Source: Sphaerisporangium sp040683095
GTDB lineage: Bacteria; Actinomycetota; Actinomycetes; Streptosporangiales; Streptosporangiaceae
Direction of reading: 5' to 3'
NCBI RefSeq assembly: GCF_040683095.1
Contig: NZ_JBFBCI010000043.1
Location: forward strand, 15,489 to 79,488
Length of the DNA: 64,000 bases
The position numbers and the translations under genes were made by a program. A model generated the notes under the pieces. It was not told the origin of the DNA and did no database searches. It saw only the letters and a list, made by a program, of their open reading frames with translations. This document shows positions 16,155 to 26,619 of this stretch, piece after piece. Each line of letters begins with the position of its first letter. The stretch's first letter is position 1.

Positions 16155-17015
16155 ATGAGCATCACGGAGCCGCCCGCGATCACCGGAAGCCTCTCCCCCT
16201 CACGCGCGGGCGACTTCATGACATGTCCGCTGCTCTACCGCTTCCGGGTGATCGACCAGCTTCCCGAGCGGCCCTCGCCCGCCGCCGTCCGCGGCACTCT
16301 GGTGCACGCCGTGCTGGAGCGGCTGTACGACCTGCCGGCGGCCGAGCGCACCGTCGCCGCGGCGCAGTCCCTGCTCGACCCGCAGTGGGACAAGCTGCTC
16401 GGCCAGGTGCCCGAATACTCCGCCCTGTTCGAGGACGACGCCGAGCGCGGGCGGTGGCTCGCCCAGGCGCGGCAGATGCTGGAGCGCTACTTCGCGCTGG
16501 AGGACCCGCGCCTGCTGGAGCCCGCCCGGCGCGAGCTGTACGTCGAGGCGGTGCTGGACAGCGGGCTGATGCTGCGCGGCTACATCGACCGGCTCGACGT
16601 CGCGCCGACCGGCGAGCTGCGCGTGGTCGACTACAAGACCGGCAACGCCCCGGGGCCCGACTTCGAGGCCAAGGCGCTGTTCCAGATGAAGTTCTACGCG
16701 CTGGTGCTGTGGCGGCTGCACGGCACGGTCCCCCGCGTGCTGCAGCTGATGTACCTCGGCAACGGCGAGGTCCTGCGGTACGCCCCCGACGAGGCCGACC
16801 TGCGCGCGACCGAGCGCAAGGTGCAGGCCCTGTGGGAGGCGATCGAGCGCTCGCTCACCACCCGCGAGTGGCGCGCCCGCCGCAGCCGCCTGTGCGACTG
16901 GTGCGACTACCAGGCCCTGTGCCCGGAATGGGGCGGCACCCCTCCTCCTGTGCCCGACCGCCGCCCGGGCGACGCGGTCCGCGGCTCGCGCCGCTCGGCG
17001 ACCGACGAGCTGTGA
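16155..17015 (+). CDS. RecB-like PD-(D/E)XK nuclease with a likely Fe-S cluster
   Basis: The 286-residue product is a stand-alone RecB-family nuclease related to Cas4/AddB-type domains. The catalytic motifs GYIDRLD and VVDYKTG carry the Asp and Asp-x-Lys residues. A cysteine near the N-terminus (MTCPLLYRF) and a C-terminal trio (LCDWCDYQALCP) would ligate a 4Fe-4S cluster. It is a conserved neighbour of trmI and the proteasome genes in actinobacteria (mycobacterial Rv2119 type), although here several genes have been inserted between. No cas genes are nearby. Its role is presumably DNA repair; the substrate is unknown. Confidence 0.9.
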   Translation: MSITEPPAITGSLSPSRAGDFMTCPLLYRFRVIDQLPERPSPAAVRGTLVHAVLERLYDLPAAERTVAAAQSLLDPQWDKLLGQVPEYSALFEDDAERGRWLAQARQMLERYFALEDPRLLEPARRELYVEAVLDSGLMLRGYIDRLDVAPTGELRVVDYKTGNAPGPDFEAKALFQMKFYALVLWRLHGTVPRVLQLMYLGNGEVLRYAPDEADLRATERKVQALWEAIERSLTTREWRARRSRLCDWCDYQALCPEWGGTPPPVPDRRPGDAVRGSRRSATDEL

Positions 17016-17123
17016 GCCCGGCGTGGCGCAGGTCACGCCGGCGCCGCGGGTCCTTCCCGGGGATGAGGGCGATATCCCTCCTCAGCAGGGTGGCGAGCGA
17101 AGAAGTCGTCCTAAATTGAGAGG

Positions 17124-18335
17124 GTGCGCACCACCCCCGGCAGTCCGCGAGCCTGGCTGAGAACCCACCCCCTGGTCGTCGACTCGGTTCTCGCCCTCGT
17201 CCTGGCGGTGGCCTCGTTCGTGACGACCATGCTCCCCATTCCTCAGCCGCCGGACGTGCCGCTGCCCGGCCTGCCGCTCCGCGATCCGGACCTCCTCGGC
17301 GGCGCGCTCATCCTGGCGGCCTGCGTTCTGGTGGCGTTCCGCAGGCGCTGGCCGTTCGTCCTGCTCTGCGCGGCGGAGGCGCCCCAGCTCGCCCTCATGG
17401 TGATGGGGTACGACGGCGGGCTGACGGGCCTGGCCGCCCTGGTCCTGCTCTACACCGTCGCCGCCTACCGCGGGCTGGCCCTGAGCCTGGTCGCGGCCGC
17501 CATCCTGTCGGCCTCCTACGCCGCCGGCGTGCTGATGGCCTGGGAACCCGGGGGCCTCGGCGAGCACGTGTTCGTCCTCGTGGTGGCCCTGGCGGTCTGG
17601 CTGGTGGGCCGTTCGGTACGGCTGCGCCGCGCCTACACCGCCGAACTGGTCGACCGCGCCGAGCGGCTGGAACGCGCCCGGGAGGCCGACACCCGCGCCG
17701 CACGCGCCGAGGAGCGCTCGCGCATCGCCCGCGAGCTGCACGACGTCGTCGCCCACCACGTGAGCGTGATGACCGTCCAGGCGGCCGCCGCGCGCAAGGT
17801 GCTGGAGACCCGCCCCGAGGCCGCCAGGGACGCGCTGGTGGCCATCGAGGAGATGGGCAGGACGGCGATGCGCGAGATGCGCGGCATCGTCGGCGTGCTG
17901 CGCACCGACGGCGAGAGCGGCGAGCTGGCCCCGCAGCCCGGCATGGCGGACCTGCCGGTGCTGGTGGACCAGATGCGCGAGGCCGGACTGCGCGCCCAGC
18001 TCTGGATCGAGGGCGAGCAGGCGGTCCTTCCCCCCGGCATCGACCTGGCCGCCTACCGGCTGGTCCAGGAGGCCCTCACCAACAGCCTGCGGCACGCGGG
18101 GCCCGCCGCCCGGGCGTGGGTGACCGTGCGCCGCGAGCGGGACGAACTGCTCGTGCACGTCGAGGACGACGGGCGTGGCGGGACGGGCGGGCTCACCCGC
18201 GGCCCCGGTGACCGTCCCGGGCACGGTCTGGTCGGCATACGTGAGCGCGTCGCCCTTTATGGTGGAGTTCTGCGGATCGGCCCACGGCAGGGGGGCGGAT
18301 TCGAGGTACGGGCCCGATTCCCCCTCAAGGACTGA
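17124..18335 (+). CDS. Two-component sensor histidine kinase (NarL/DesK-type)
   Basis: The 403-residue product has four to five membrane segments in the first 160 residues with little extracellular loop. A HisKA_3 dimerisation domain follows with the phosphorylated histidine in RSRIARELHDVVAHHVSVM, and then an HATPase domain with NSLRHAG and the glycine boxes DDGRGG and GHGLVGIRERV. The GTG start at 17124 is followed by an arginine-rich N-terminus. It is paired with the response regulator four bases downstream. The signal is not known, and the pair is far from the nitrate genes. Confidence 0.95.
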   Translation: MRTTPGSPRAWLRTHPLVVDSVLALVLAVASFVTTMLPIPQPPDVPLPGLPLRDPDLLGGALILAACVLVAFRRRWPFVLLCAAEAPQLALMVMGYDGGLTGLAALVLLYTVAAYRGLALSLVAAAILSASYAAGVLMAWEPGGLGEHVFVLVVALAVWLVGRSVRLRRAYTAELVDRAERLERAREADTRAARAEERSRIARELHDVVAHHVSVMTVQAAAARKVLETRPEAARDALVAIEEMGRTAMREMRGIVGVLRTDGESGELAPQPGMADLPVLVDQMREAGLRAQLWIEGEQAVLPPGIDLAAYRLVQEALTNSLRHAGPAARAWVTVRRERDELLVHVEDDGRGGTGGLTRGPGDRPGHGLVGIRERVALYGGVLRIGPRQGGGFEVRARFPLKD

Positions 18336-18338
18336 CAC

Positions 18339-19022
18339 ATGACGATCCGGGTGCTGCTGGTCGACGACCAGCCCCTTCTGCGCACCGGCTTCCGGCTCAT
18401 CCTGGAGGCCGAGCCCGACATCACGGTGGTGGGCGAGGCCGGCAACGGCTCCACCGCGCAGGACCAGTCCCGGGCGCTGCTGCCCGACGTCGTGCTGATG
18501 GACATCCGCATGCCCGGCGTGGACGGCATCGACGCGACGCGGCGCATCGTCCGCGACGCCGCCCCCGGCGCGCACGTGCCCCGCGTCCTGGTGCTCACGA
18601 CGTTCGACCTGGACGAGTACATCGTCGAGGCGCTCCGCGCGGGCGCGAGCGGCTTCCTGCTGAAGGACGTCCCGCCCGACGAGCTCGTGCAGGCGATCCG
18701 CGTGGTCGCGGCCGGCGACGCGATCGTCGCGCCGAGCGTGACCCGGCGGCTGCTGGACAAGTTCGCCACCCACCTGCCCTCGGCCCACCAGCAGGCCACC
18801 CCGGCCCGCGTCGGCCGCCTGACCGAGCGCGAGCTGGAGGTGCTGCGCCTGATCGCCCGCGGCATGTCGAACGCCGAGATCGCCGCCGAGCTGGTGGTCA
18901 GCGAGACCACCGTGAAGACCCATGTCGGCAACGTCCTCACCAAGCTGGCGCTGCGCGACCGCGTCCAGGCCGTGGTGCTGGCCTACGAGACGGGGTTGAT
19001 CACCCCGGGCGCGATCCCCTAG
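18339..19022 (+). CDS. LuxR/NarL-family response regulator
   Basis: The 227-residue product has an N-terminal receiver domain with the acidic pair VDDQ near the start, the phospho-acceptor Asp in DVVLMDIRMPG, and the Lys in GFLLKDVPP. The C-terminal LuxR-type helix-turn-helix (about 160-220) reads LTERELEVLRLIARGMSNAE then VSETTVKTHVGNVL. It sits four bases after the kinase gene and forms one operon with it. It converges on the oppF gene. Confidence 0.96.
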   Translation: MTIRVLLVDDQPLLRTGFRLILEAEPDITVVGEAGNGSTAQDQSRALLPDVVLMDIRMPGVDGIDATRRIVRDAAPGAHVPRVLVLTTFDLDEYIVEALRAGASGFLLKDVPPDELVQAIRVVAAGDAIVAPSVTRRLLDKFATHLPSAHQQATPARVGRLTERELEVLRLIARGMSNAEIAAELVVSETTVKTHVGNVLTKLALRDRVQAVVLAYETGLITPGAIP

Positions 19023-19039
19023 AGCCGCCCTAGAGCAAC

Positions 19040-19065
19040 GGCCCCTTCAGGCCACGTCCGGGGCC
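19040..19065. terminator. Possible bidirectional terminator
   Basis: GGCCCC (19040-19045) and GGGGCC (19060-19065) can pair across a 14-base loop, in the 59-bp gap between convergent genes. The stem is short, so confidence is limited. Confidence 0.4.
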
Positions 19066-19081
19066 CTGGACGGGCGCGCGC

Positions 19082-20112
<1,031 letters not shown>

Positions 20113-20116
<4 letters not shown>

Positions 20117-21138
20117 ACGGACTCCAGGGTGGGCTTGATCTCTTGCTCCCAGACGGCGCGGCGTTCCTCGCGCGACATGTGGCAGCGCACCAGGTGACCG
20201 CCCTCGGTCTCGAGGAGCTCGGGCACCTCGGTCCTGCCCTTGCCGCCGGTCCGGGGCTCGTACGCGCAGCGAGGGTGGAACGCGCAGCCGGACGGCACGT
20301 TGATGAGGGACGGGGGCGTGCCCTTGATGGGGGTCAGCCGCTCGGTGCGCTCGCGGTCGAGCCGGGGCATCGAGCCCAGCAGGCCCCAGGTGTAGGGGTG
20401 CTCGGGCCGCTCGAAGATGTCCTCGGCGGTGCCGTACTCGATGCACTTGCCGCCGTACATCACCAGGATGTCGTCGGAGAGCTCGGCCACCACGCCGAGG
20501 TCGTGGGTGATGATGATCAGCGCGGAGTTGAACTCCTGCTGCAGGTCGCGCATGAGGTCGAGGATCTGCGCCTGGACGGTCACGTCCAGCGCGGTCGTCG
20601 GCTCGTCGGCGATGAGCAGCTCGGGGTCGCACGACAGCGCCATGGCGATCATCGCGCGCTGGCGCATGCCGCCGGAGAACTCGTGCGGGTAGCTGTCCAC
20701 CCGCCTGTCCGGCTGCGGGATGCCGACCCGGCCGAGCAGGTCGACGGCATGCTTGCGCGCCACCGCCTTGCTCACCTTGTTGTGGATCCGGTACGCCTCG
20801 ATGATCTGCGCGCCCACCGTGTAGTACGGATGCATCGCGGACAGCGGATCCTGAAAGATCATCGCCATCTTCTTGCCGCGCAGCGTGCGCACGTGCTCGG
20901 CGCCGGCGGCGACGAGCTCCTCGCCGTCCAGCCAGATCTCGCCGGAGATCTTCGCCCGGCCACCCTTGTGCAGGCCGAGGATGCCCAGGCTGGTGACGCT
21001 CTTGCCGGACCCGGACTCGCCGACGATGCCGAGCGTCCTGCCGCGCGCCAGCTCGAAGGACAGGCCGTCGACCGACTTGACAAGGCCGTCGTCCGTGGGG
21101 AAATGAATGCGCAGGTCGTTCAGCTCGAGAAAGCTCAC
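20113..21138 (-). CDS. oppD: Peptide ABC transporter ATPase, OppD-type
   Basis: The 341-residue product is the first ATPase of the importer. It shows Walker A GESGSGKSV, the signature FSGGMRQRAMIA, Walker B LLIADEPTTALD and the C-terminal CAFHPRCAYE cysteine segment. Its product pairs with OppF on the cytoplasmic face of OppB/OppC. It overlaps oppF and follows oppB by 55 bp. Confidence 0.95.
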
Positions 21139-21193
21139 GAACCCTCCTTCGCCGCCCGGGCGCCGATGCGGCCGCCCGCCCGATGGTCACCGG

Positions 21194-22213
21194 TCACGTC
21201 AGCCTCACCCTCGGGTCGACCACCGCGTACAGCATGTCGACGATCAGGTTCGCCGCGACGACGAAGAACGCGGTGACCAGCGTGACGCCCATGACCTTCG
21301 GCAGGTCCTGGCTGACGATGGCGTCGATGGCGTACTTGCCGATGCCGGGCAGCGAGAACGTGCTCTCCGTCAGCACCGCGCCGCCCATCAGCAGGCCGAC
21401 ATCGAGACCGAAGATGGTGACGATCGGGGTCAGCGCACCGCGCAGGCCGTGCTTGAAGACCACGGTGCGCTCGGCCAGGCCCTTCGCCCGAGCCGTGCGG
21501 ATGTAGTCCTCGTTCATCGTCTCCAGCATGCCCGACCGCGTGAGCCGGGCGTACCCGGCGGCGTACAGGAAGGCCAAGGTGATCCAGGGCAGGATCAGGT
21601 TGTAGGCCCACTGGGCGGGGTTGTCGAAGAACGGGGTGAAGCTGCCGCCCGGCGCCATGATCGCCAGCGGGCGCCCGTAGCTGAACGCCACCAGCGACAC
21701 GATGCCGGTGAAGAAGATGGGGAGCGACACGCCCGCGAGCGCGACGGTCATGGCCGCGCGGTCGAAGACGCTGCCGCGTCTCAGCGCCGACACCACTCCG
21801 GTCGCCACGCCGGTGATGAGCCAGATGATCGCGGCGCCGAAGGCCAGCGACATCGTGACGGGCAACCGGTTGAGCAGGTCCGGCCAGACCGGGAGCCGGG
21901 TGAGGAAGGAGTAGCCGAAGCACGGCGCGGGGCAGCGCTCGACGCCGGGCCCGTAGTCGTAGTCGGCGCCCGCGACGATGCCCTTGGCGAACCGGCCGTA
22001 CTGCACGATCAGCGGATCGTTGAAGCCCAGCCGCTCGGTGGCGATCTTCACGTCCTCGGCGGTGGCGGTACGCCCGACGTAGCGGGTGGCGAGGCTCTCC
22101 GAGGTGGCGCCCGCCAGGCGCGGCACCAGGAAGAAGATGGCGAAGGTGATCATGCTCACGATGGCGAGCATGAAGACACCCCAGATCAGGCGCCGGATGA
22201 TGTATGTGACCAC
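21194..22213 (-). CDS. oppB: Peptide ABC transporter permease, OppB-type
   Basis: The 339-residue product starts MVTYIIRRLIWGVFML, the usual DppB/OppB N-terminus, and has about six membrane segments. The EAA-type loop that contacts the ATPase is visible as YIRTARAKGLAERTVVFKHGLR. The large loop after the first membrane segment (about 35-100), with two cysteines in VERCPAPCFG, is longer than in many relatives. It lies between oppA and oppD. Confidence 0.93.
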   Translation of the reverse strand: MVTYIIRRLIWGVFMLAIVSMITFAIFFLVPRLAGATSESLATRYVGRTATAEDVKIATERLGFNDPLIVQYGRFAKGIVAGADYDYGPGVERCPAPCFGYSFLTRLPVWPDLLNRLPVTMSLAFGAAIIWLITGVATGVVSALRRGSVFDRAAMTVALAGVSLPIFFTGIVSLVAFSYGRPLAIMAPGGSFTPFFDNPAQWAYNLILPWITLAFLYAAGYARLTRSGMLETMNEDYIRTARAKGLAERTVVFKHGLRGALTPIVTIFGLDVGLLMGGAVLTESTFSLPGIGKYAIDAIVSQDLPKVMGVTLVTAFFVVAANLIVDMLYAVVDPRVRLT

Positions 22214-22300
22214 AGTCCCCCCGGCTCCGGGGGCCGGCCGGTCGGCCGGCCCCCTGCCGCGTTCACGTGTCTATCGGATCGAACGGGTGCTCAGGGGCGC

Positions 22301-24088
22301 TTACTGGACGCCCATGTTGAGGTAGTCGTACATGCTGAACGCGTCGTTGATGTACACGTTCGTCACGCCCTTGCCGCGCAGCAGCAGGCTCTTCGCCCAC
22401 AGTCCCGGAAGGATGAAGGCGTCCTCCATGACCTTCTGGTCGATCTGTCCCCAGATCGCCTCGCGCTTGGCGATGTCGGTCTCCTGCGCCGCCTGGTCGA
22501 ACATCTTGTCGACCTCGGGGTCGCGGACGCTGACGTTGGAGGAGCCACCGGTCTCGCGGATCACGCGGCTGTCCGCCATCTGGCTGAGGAAGCCGTATCC
22601 GTCCGGCCAGTCGGCGCCCCAGCCGTTGACGGCGAGGCCGATGCCGTTGGACTTGGCGTACCCGGGCTTGCCGGCGTACAGCGCGAAGTAGTCCGCCTGC
22701 GGGAACGGCTTCAGCGTCAGCTTGATGCCGACCTTGGCCAGGGACTGCTGCAGCGCCTCGGCGGTCGCCTTCTCCTTGGGACGCTCGGCCCGGTAGGAGA
22801 TGTTGGTCGAGAAGCCGTTCGGCTGGCCGCAGGCCGTCAGGTGCTCCTTGGCCTTGGCGACGTCACCGTGGTTGTCCGGGCCGGCCGGGTACAGGTTGAT
22901 GTCCTTGTGGCCGGGGATCAGCGGCGGCATCAGGCTGGTCGCGATCTGCCCGCCGGAGAACTCGCCTCCGTAGGCGGTCTGGTAGGCGACCTTGTCCGCG
23001 GCGTACTCGACGGCCTTGCGGCAGTCGATGTTGTCCAGCGGCTTCACGTTGCCGTTGATCGAGGTGTACCAGAGGCGGGTCAGCGTCGGGTTGTCGGTGC
23101 CGGCCTTGAGGTTCGGGTCGGTCAGCACCCGGCCGAGGGTCGCCGGCTGGGCGCCCGTGCCCGCGATGTCGACGTGCAGGTCACCGGCGAGGATCCGGTT
23201 GTCGATGTCGTCGGCGTTGACGTTCGTCGAGACCTCGTAGCCCTCGGGCAGCGCCTTGCGGTTCGGGTCGGTCGCCGGGTCCCAGTTGTCGTTGCGGACC
23301 AGGTTGAAGCCCTTGCCGATCTCGTTCTTGTCGAACTTGTACGGCCCGGAGGAGATCACGTGCTCGCGGTACTTGGCGCCAGTGTCCTTGGCCTCGGGCA
23401 CCGGGATCGTCGCCGGGAGCTGGGCGAAGTAGTCGAAGCCGCTGTAGGGCTGCTTCAGGTGGAAGACGATCGTCTGGTCGTCCGGGGTCTCGATCGCGCT
23501 GTCGGTGTTGACGCCCTTGGACTTGTAGGGGCCCTTGTAGTCCTTCGGCAGGTCGAGGGTTTCGTTGAAGTAGGTGTACCCGTCGGGGAACACCTCCTTG
23601 TCCAGCGACCGCAGCACGCCGTACTTCACGTCCTTGGACGTGATCGGGGTGCCGTCCTCGAACTTCACCCCCTGCTTCAGCTTGTACGTCCAGGTCTTCG
23701 CCCCGTCGCTCGGGACGCCCAGGCTCTCGGCGAGGTCGGGGATGAGCTGGTTGCCCTCCTTGCCCGGCGCCGGCTTGAACATCACGAGGGACCGGCCGTA
23801 GAGCCGGACGAAGTTCCACGAGTAGCCGTAGTACGTGTCCGCCGGGTCCAGGGAGTCCCAGTCACCCGCGTTGGCGAACTTCAGGATGCCGCCCTTCTTG
23901 TCGGAAGGGTTGAACACCTTGTCCAGGGCCGCGTTGAACTCGGCCTTGGGTGCGTCGCCACCTCCGCTCGAGGCCGGCGCCGAGCCGGAGGAGCTCGGCG
24001 ACGTGGCGGTGCCGCCGCCACAGGCGGCCAGCCCCAGGGCGAGAACCGCACTCAGGGCGGTCACCCCCAGCGTGGTCTTTCTCTTCAT
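22301..24088 (-). CDS. oppA: Peptide ABC transporter substrate-binding lipoprotein
   Basis: The 595-residue product is an SBP family 5 binding protein. The N-terminus has a lipoprotein signal with a lipobox LAAC (Cys23) after MKRKTTLGVTALSAVLALG, followed by a Ser/Gly-rich spacer. The mature domain has the family's typical YTFKLKQG-like stretch (here WTYKLKQGVKFEDGTPITS). It is membrane-anchored outside and delivers peptides to OppB/OppC. Having the binding-protein gene between the two permease genes (order C, A, B, D, F) is less common than A, B, C, D, F. Confidence 0.95.
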   Translation of the reverse strand: MKRKTTLGVTALSAVLALGLAACGGGTATSPSSSGSAPASSGGGDAPKAEFNAALDKVFNPSDKKGGILKFANAGDWDSLDPADTYYGYSWNFVRLYGRSLVMFKPAPGKEGNQLIPDLAESLGVPSDGAKTWTYKLKQGVKFEDGTPITSKDVKYGVLRSLDKEVFPDGYTYFNETLDLPKDYKGPYKSKGVNTDSAIETPDDQTIVFHLKQPYSGFDYFAQLPATIPVPEAKDTGAKYREHVISSGPYKFDKNEIGKGFNLVRNDNWDPATDPNRKALPEGYEVSTNVNADDIDNRILAGDLHVDIAGTGAQPATLGRVLTDPNLKAGTDNPTLTRLWYTSINGNVKPLDNIDCRKAVEYAADKVAYQTAYGGEFSGGQIATSLMPPLIPGHKDINLYPAGPDNHGDVAKAKEHLTACGQPNGFSTNISYRAERPKEKATAEALQQSLAKVGIKLTLKPFPQADYFALYAGKPGYAKSNGIGLAVNGWGADWPDGYGFLSQMADSRVIRETGGSSNVSVRDPEVDKMFDQAAQETDIAKREAIWGQIDQKVMEDAFILPGLWAKSLLLRGKGVTNVYINDAFSMYDYLNMGVQ

Positions 24089-24143
24089 CTACACAACCCC
24101 TTGTTGTCGAGGCCAGGGAACTAACGGGGGAACCGGATCGAGC

Positions 24144-25142
24144 TCATCGGGCCCTTGGGTCGAGGGCGTCGCGGAGTCCGTCACCGAACAGGTTGAAGGC
24201 CAGCACGGTGATGAAGATCGCCATACCGGGGAAGAACATGAAGTGCGGAATCGTGTAGAACCGCACCCCGTCCGACAACATGCCACCCCAGGTCGCGGTG
24301 GGCGGGCGCACCCCGACTCCGAGGAACGACAGCGCCGCCTCGAAGAGGATGTTCGTCGGGATGAGGAGGGTCGCGTAGACCAGGATCGGCGCGACCAGGT
24401 TGGGCAGCATCTCGCGGAATATGATGTACGGCCCGCGCGCGCCCAGGCTTCGCGCCGCGTCCACGAACTCCCGCTCGCGCAGCGACAGCGTCTGGCCGCG
24501 CATGATGCGCCCGATGTAGGGCCAGTTGAAGAAACCGATGATGAAGATCAGCAGGGTGACGCTGAGCGTGTCGCCGGTCAGGCCGAACGCGCTGTCGCTG
24601 CCCTGCTGCACGATGCCGGACAGCGCCATCGCGAAGACCAGGATCGGGAAGGCCAGGAAGACGTCCATGGTCTTGCTGATGACCGAGTCGACCCAGCCGC
24701 CGAAGTACCCGGCCATGACGCCGAGCAGCGTCCCGATCACCACAGACAGCAGCGTCGCCAGGAAGGCGATCAGCAGCGAGATGCGGGCGCCGTACACGAC
24801 GCGGCTGAAGATGTCGCGCCCGTTGAGCGGCTCGACGCCGAACAGGTGGTCCCAGCCGATGCCGGTGCCGTCCTTCGGGGCCAGCGTCTCGGAGCTGATG
24901 AGGTCCTGGTTGAATTCGTTGGGGGGATGGCCGATCAAGCCGACGATCAGCGGAGCGAAGATCGCGACGAGGATCAGGAAGATCACGACCCCGGCGCCGG
25001 TGAGGGCGACCTTGTCGCGCTTGAGGCGCGTCCACGCGATCTGGCCGAGCGACCTGCCCTGGATCGCCCTGGCCTGCCCGTCCAGCACGGCTTCCGGCGC
25101 GGCTTCGAGCTCCGAGCCCGAGACGTCGAGCGGTGCGGTCAT
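24144..25142 (-). CDS. oppC: Peptide ABC transporter permease, OppC-type
   Basis: The 332-residue product has an N-terminal cytosolic segment and about six membrane segments. The EAA loop is FVDAARSLGARGPYIIFREM. I chose ATG 25142 (MTAPLDVSGSEL) because the 30 codons upstream are arginine/glycine-rich and do not match the family; a G-rich AGGGGG lies about 14 bases upstream. It is the first gene of the transporter operon. Its promoter should lie in the gene-free stretch 25143-25945. Confidence 0.9.
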   Translation of the reverse strand: MTAPLDVSGSELEAAPEAVLDGQARAIQGRSLGQIAWTRLKRDKVALTGAGVVIFLILVAIFAPLIVGLIGHPPNEFNQDLISSETLAPKDGTGIGWDHLFGVEPLNGRDIFSRVVYGARISLLIAFLATLLSVVIGTLLGVMAGYFGGWVDSVISKTMDVFLAFPILVFAMALSGIVQQGSDSAFGLTGDTLSVTLLIFIIGFFNWPYIGRIMRGQTLSLREREFVDAARSLGARGPYIIFREMLPNLVAPILVYATLLIPTNILFEAALSFLGVGVRPPTATWGGMLSDGVRFYTIPHFMFFPGMAIFITVLAFNLFGDGLRDALDPRAR

Positions 25143-25945
25143 AAGTGTCGGCCCCCTGGATCCCAGACGACGTAGTCCGTCTGGCGCGCCGCCCGGCCGG
25201 AGGTGGCGGGCGGGCATCGCCCCATGTTGCATGGGAGACCGCGTATACGGCCCCGGACGCAGAATCTACGTGCTGAGCTGCACTGACCAGTACCTGCGCA
25301 CGCTATGTGGCTCAACTGTGATTCATGCGAAATTCATTCGTATCGATCTTGGACCGATTGTTCGGGGCCTGTCCGCATTGTGTCTCGGATCCGTGACACG
25401 CCGCGCGGATGCGCCGTGGCGCACGCGCTCGCGGCCCCCGGAGGCCGCCGCCCGCGGGGCGCGACGCCCCGCGAAACAGGGACCCGGTCGAGGGTGGCCG
25501 ACCATACCGAGGACGCTACGCGTTCCTCGGAAGCCACACGGCCATCGCCACGCCGTTATGGCAATGTGACCTGATCACCCGCCGAATTCCTTACCCACCG
25601 CGACCCCGCCGCGCGGGACGCGAGCACCGGTGCCGGGGAACCCGATGATCAACGTACCGGCTCCCGCGATGGCCCCATACTCACGGGTGCGCGGGCGAAG
25701 ATCCGGGTATGTCCTGAGGCGTCGACGCCGGACGAGGGCATGCCGTACGTGCCCCCGCCCGCGCGCGACGCTCGCCACCGGCGCCTGTCAGCCCTACGCG
25801 AGCCCGTGGCCGGACGCGCGACCGCCACATCCGTGCGGTGGAGGGCCCTGGCGCCGCCCACCGCACGGAGGCCACCTCGACCTTCGCCCGGCCACGCCCC
25901 GACCGATGTGTCCCCCTCACCGCCGGGCGTGCTTCACGCTCGTCG
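25143..25945. other. Gene-free stretch upstream of the opp operon
   Basis: About 800 bp hold no gene I can support. Frames on both strands lack ribosome sites and domain signatures. The part nearest oppC (25240-25350) is less GC-rich than its surroundings and is the likely promoter. A perfect small palindrome CCCATG-TTG-CATGGG lies at 25221-25235, about 80 bp upstream of oppC, and could bind a regulator. The far part (25360-25945) is plain GC-rich sequence between two minus-strand units. Confidence 0.55.
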
Positions 25946-26455
25946 CTAGCTGATGCCGCGGCGCTTGAGGATCTCCTCGATGTCGCCGAGGCCGTCATCG
26001 GGAGCGGCGGCCGTGGTGGGCTGACGCTTGGGGAGTGGCGGGCGGTTCGGCTGGGTGGGGGCCGTGACGGACGGGAGGGTCGGCGACGGCCCCGCGGACG
26101 GCTGAGCGGCCGGGTCCTGCTTGGCGCGGCGGCGGGTGCGGGACTCGCCGAGGGTCCTGCCGCGCAGGACGCCCGAGACCAGGAAGAGCAGGGCGGCCAG
26201 GCCGGCCACGGCGACGCCCGCCCAGACCTTCGGCGAGAACACCAGGCCGGTGACGAAGCCGACGGCGGCGGTGCCCATCGTCCAGAGTGCGGGCAGCGCT
26301 CCGGTCAGGTAGGCGGCGACCGGGATCAGCGACCACGCGGCGGCGCGCAGCCCGGCGCCCGCGCCTCGCCTGCGGAACGCCAGGAAGCTCAGCACCAGGC
26401 CCACGGCGGTCAGGCCCCCGCACAACGGCAACCAGGCGATCTGGTCGAACGACAT
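25946..26455 (-). CDS. Conserved actinobacterial membrane protein, function unknown
   Basis: The 169-residue product has about four hydrophobic segments in its first 100 residues, then a cytosolic Pro/Ala-rich tail with many basic residues and a C-terminal acidic helix GLGDIEEILKRRGIS. I do not recognise a named domain. The start ATG at 26455 has a gggGGCGAAG region upstream. A strong hairpin (26514-26538) separates it from the HAD gene upstream, so it probably has its own promoter. Confidence 0.7.
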   Translation of the reverse strand: MSFDQIAWLPLCGGLTAVGLVLSFLAFRRRGAGAGLRAAAWSLIPVAAYLTGALPALWTMGTAAVGFVTGLVFSPKVWAGVAVAGLAALLFLVSGVLRGRTLGESRTRRRAKQDPAAQPSAGPSPTLPSVTAPTQPNRPPLPKRQPTTAAAPDDGLGDIEEILKRRGIS

Positions 26456-26513
26456 AACGGCTTCGCCCCCTTGTCATGGCTTTCCGTTCCATCCTGGCAC
26501 CTGGTACGCGCCC

Positions 26514-26544
26514 GTCCCCTCCTTCCCAAGGAGGGGACGTCCCC
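26514..26544. terminator. Perfect 11-bp hairpin overlapping a 12-bp palindrome
   Basis: GTCCCCTCCTT (26514-26524) pairs with AAGGAGGGGAC (26528-26538) across a CCC loop. The right arm also forms part of the palindrome GGGGACGTCCCC (26533-26544), so two exclusive structures are possible. It lies downstream of the HAD gene on the minus strand, and a terminator role is most likely. The arm also contains AAGGAGGGG, a ribosome-site-like sequence, on the plus strand. Confidence 0.65.
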
Positions 26545-26619
26545 TAAGGGAGGATGATCCTCATGAGACCCGCCTCAGGGTGGACCGTCGTCCAAGGCGC
26601 GGAGCCACCGGGAAGGGGT

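Noticed and set aside
16155..17015. Cas4-like nuclease as sign of a CRISPR system
   Set aside because: The RecB-like protein is a known conserved neighbour of trmI; no cas genes or repeat-spacer array are present in the window.
17124..19022. Nitrate-sensing NarX/NarL pair
   Set aside because: The kinase has no nitrate P-box or periplasmic sensor domain and lies 16 kb from the nitrate genes; only the broad NarL family name fits.
21107..24124. A 1005-codon plus-strand open frame opposite the opp genes
   Set aside because: It is the complement of three clear transporter genes, rich in Arg/Gly/Val/Asp with no domain. Long antisense frames are usual in high-GC DNA.
25305..25574. Short plus-strand frames upstream of oppC
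   Set aside because: No ribosome site, several overlapping alternatives and no conserved features.
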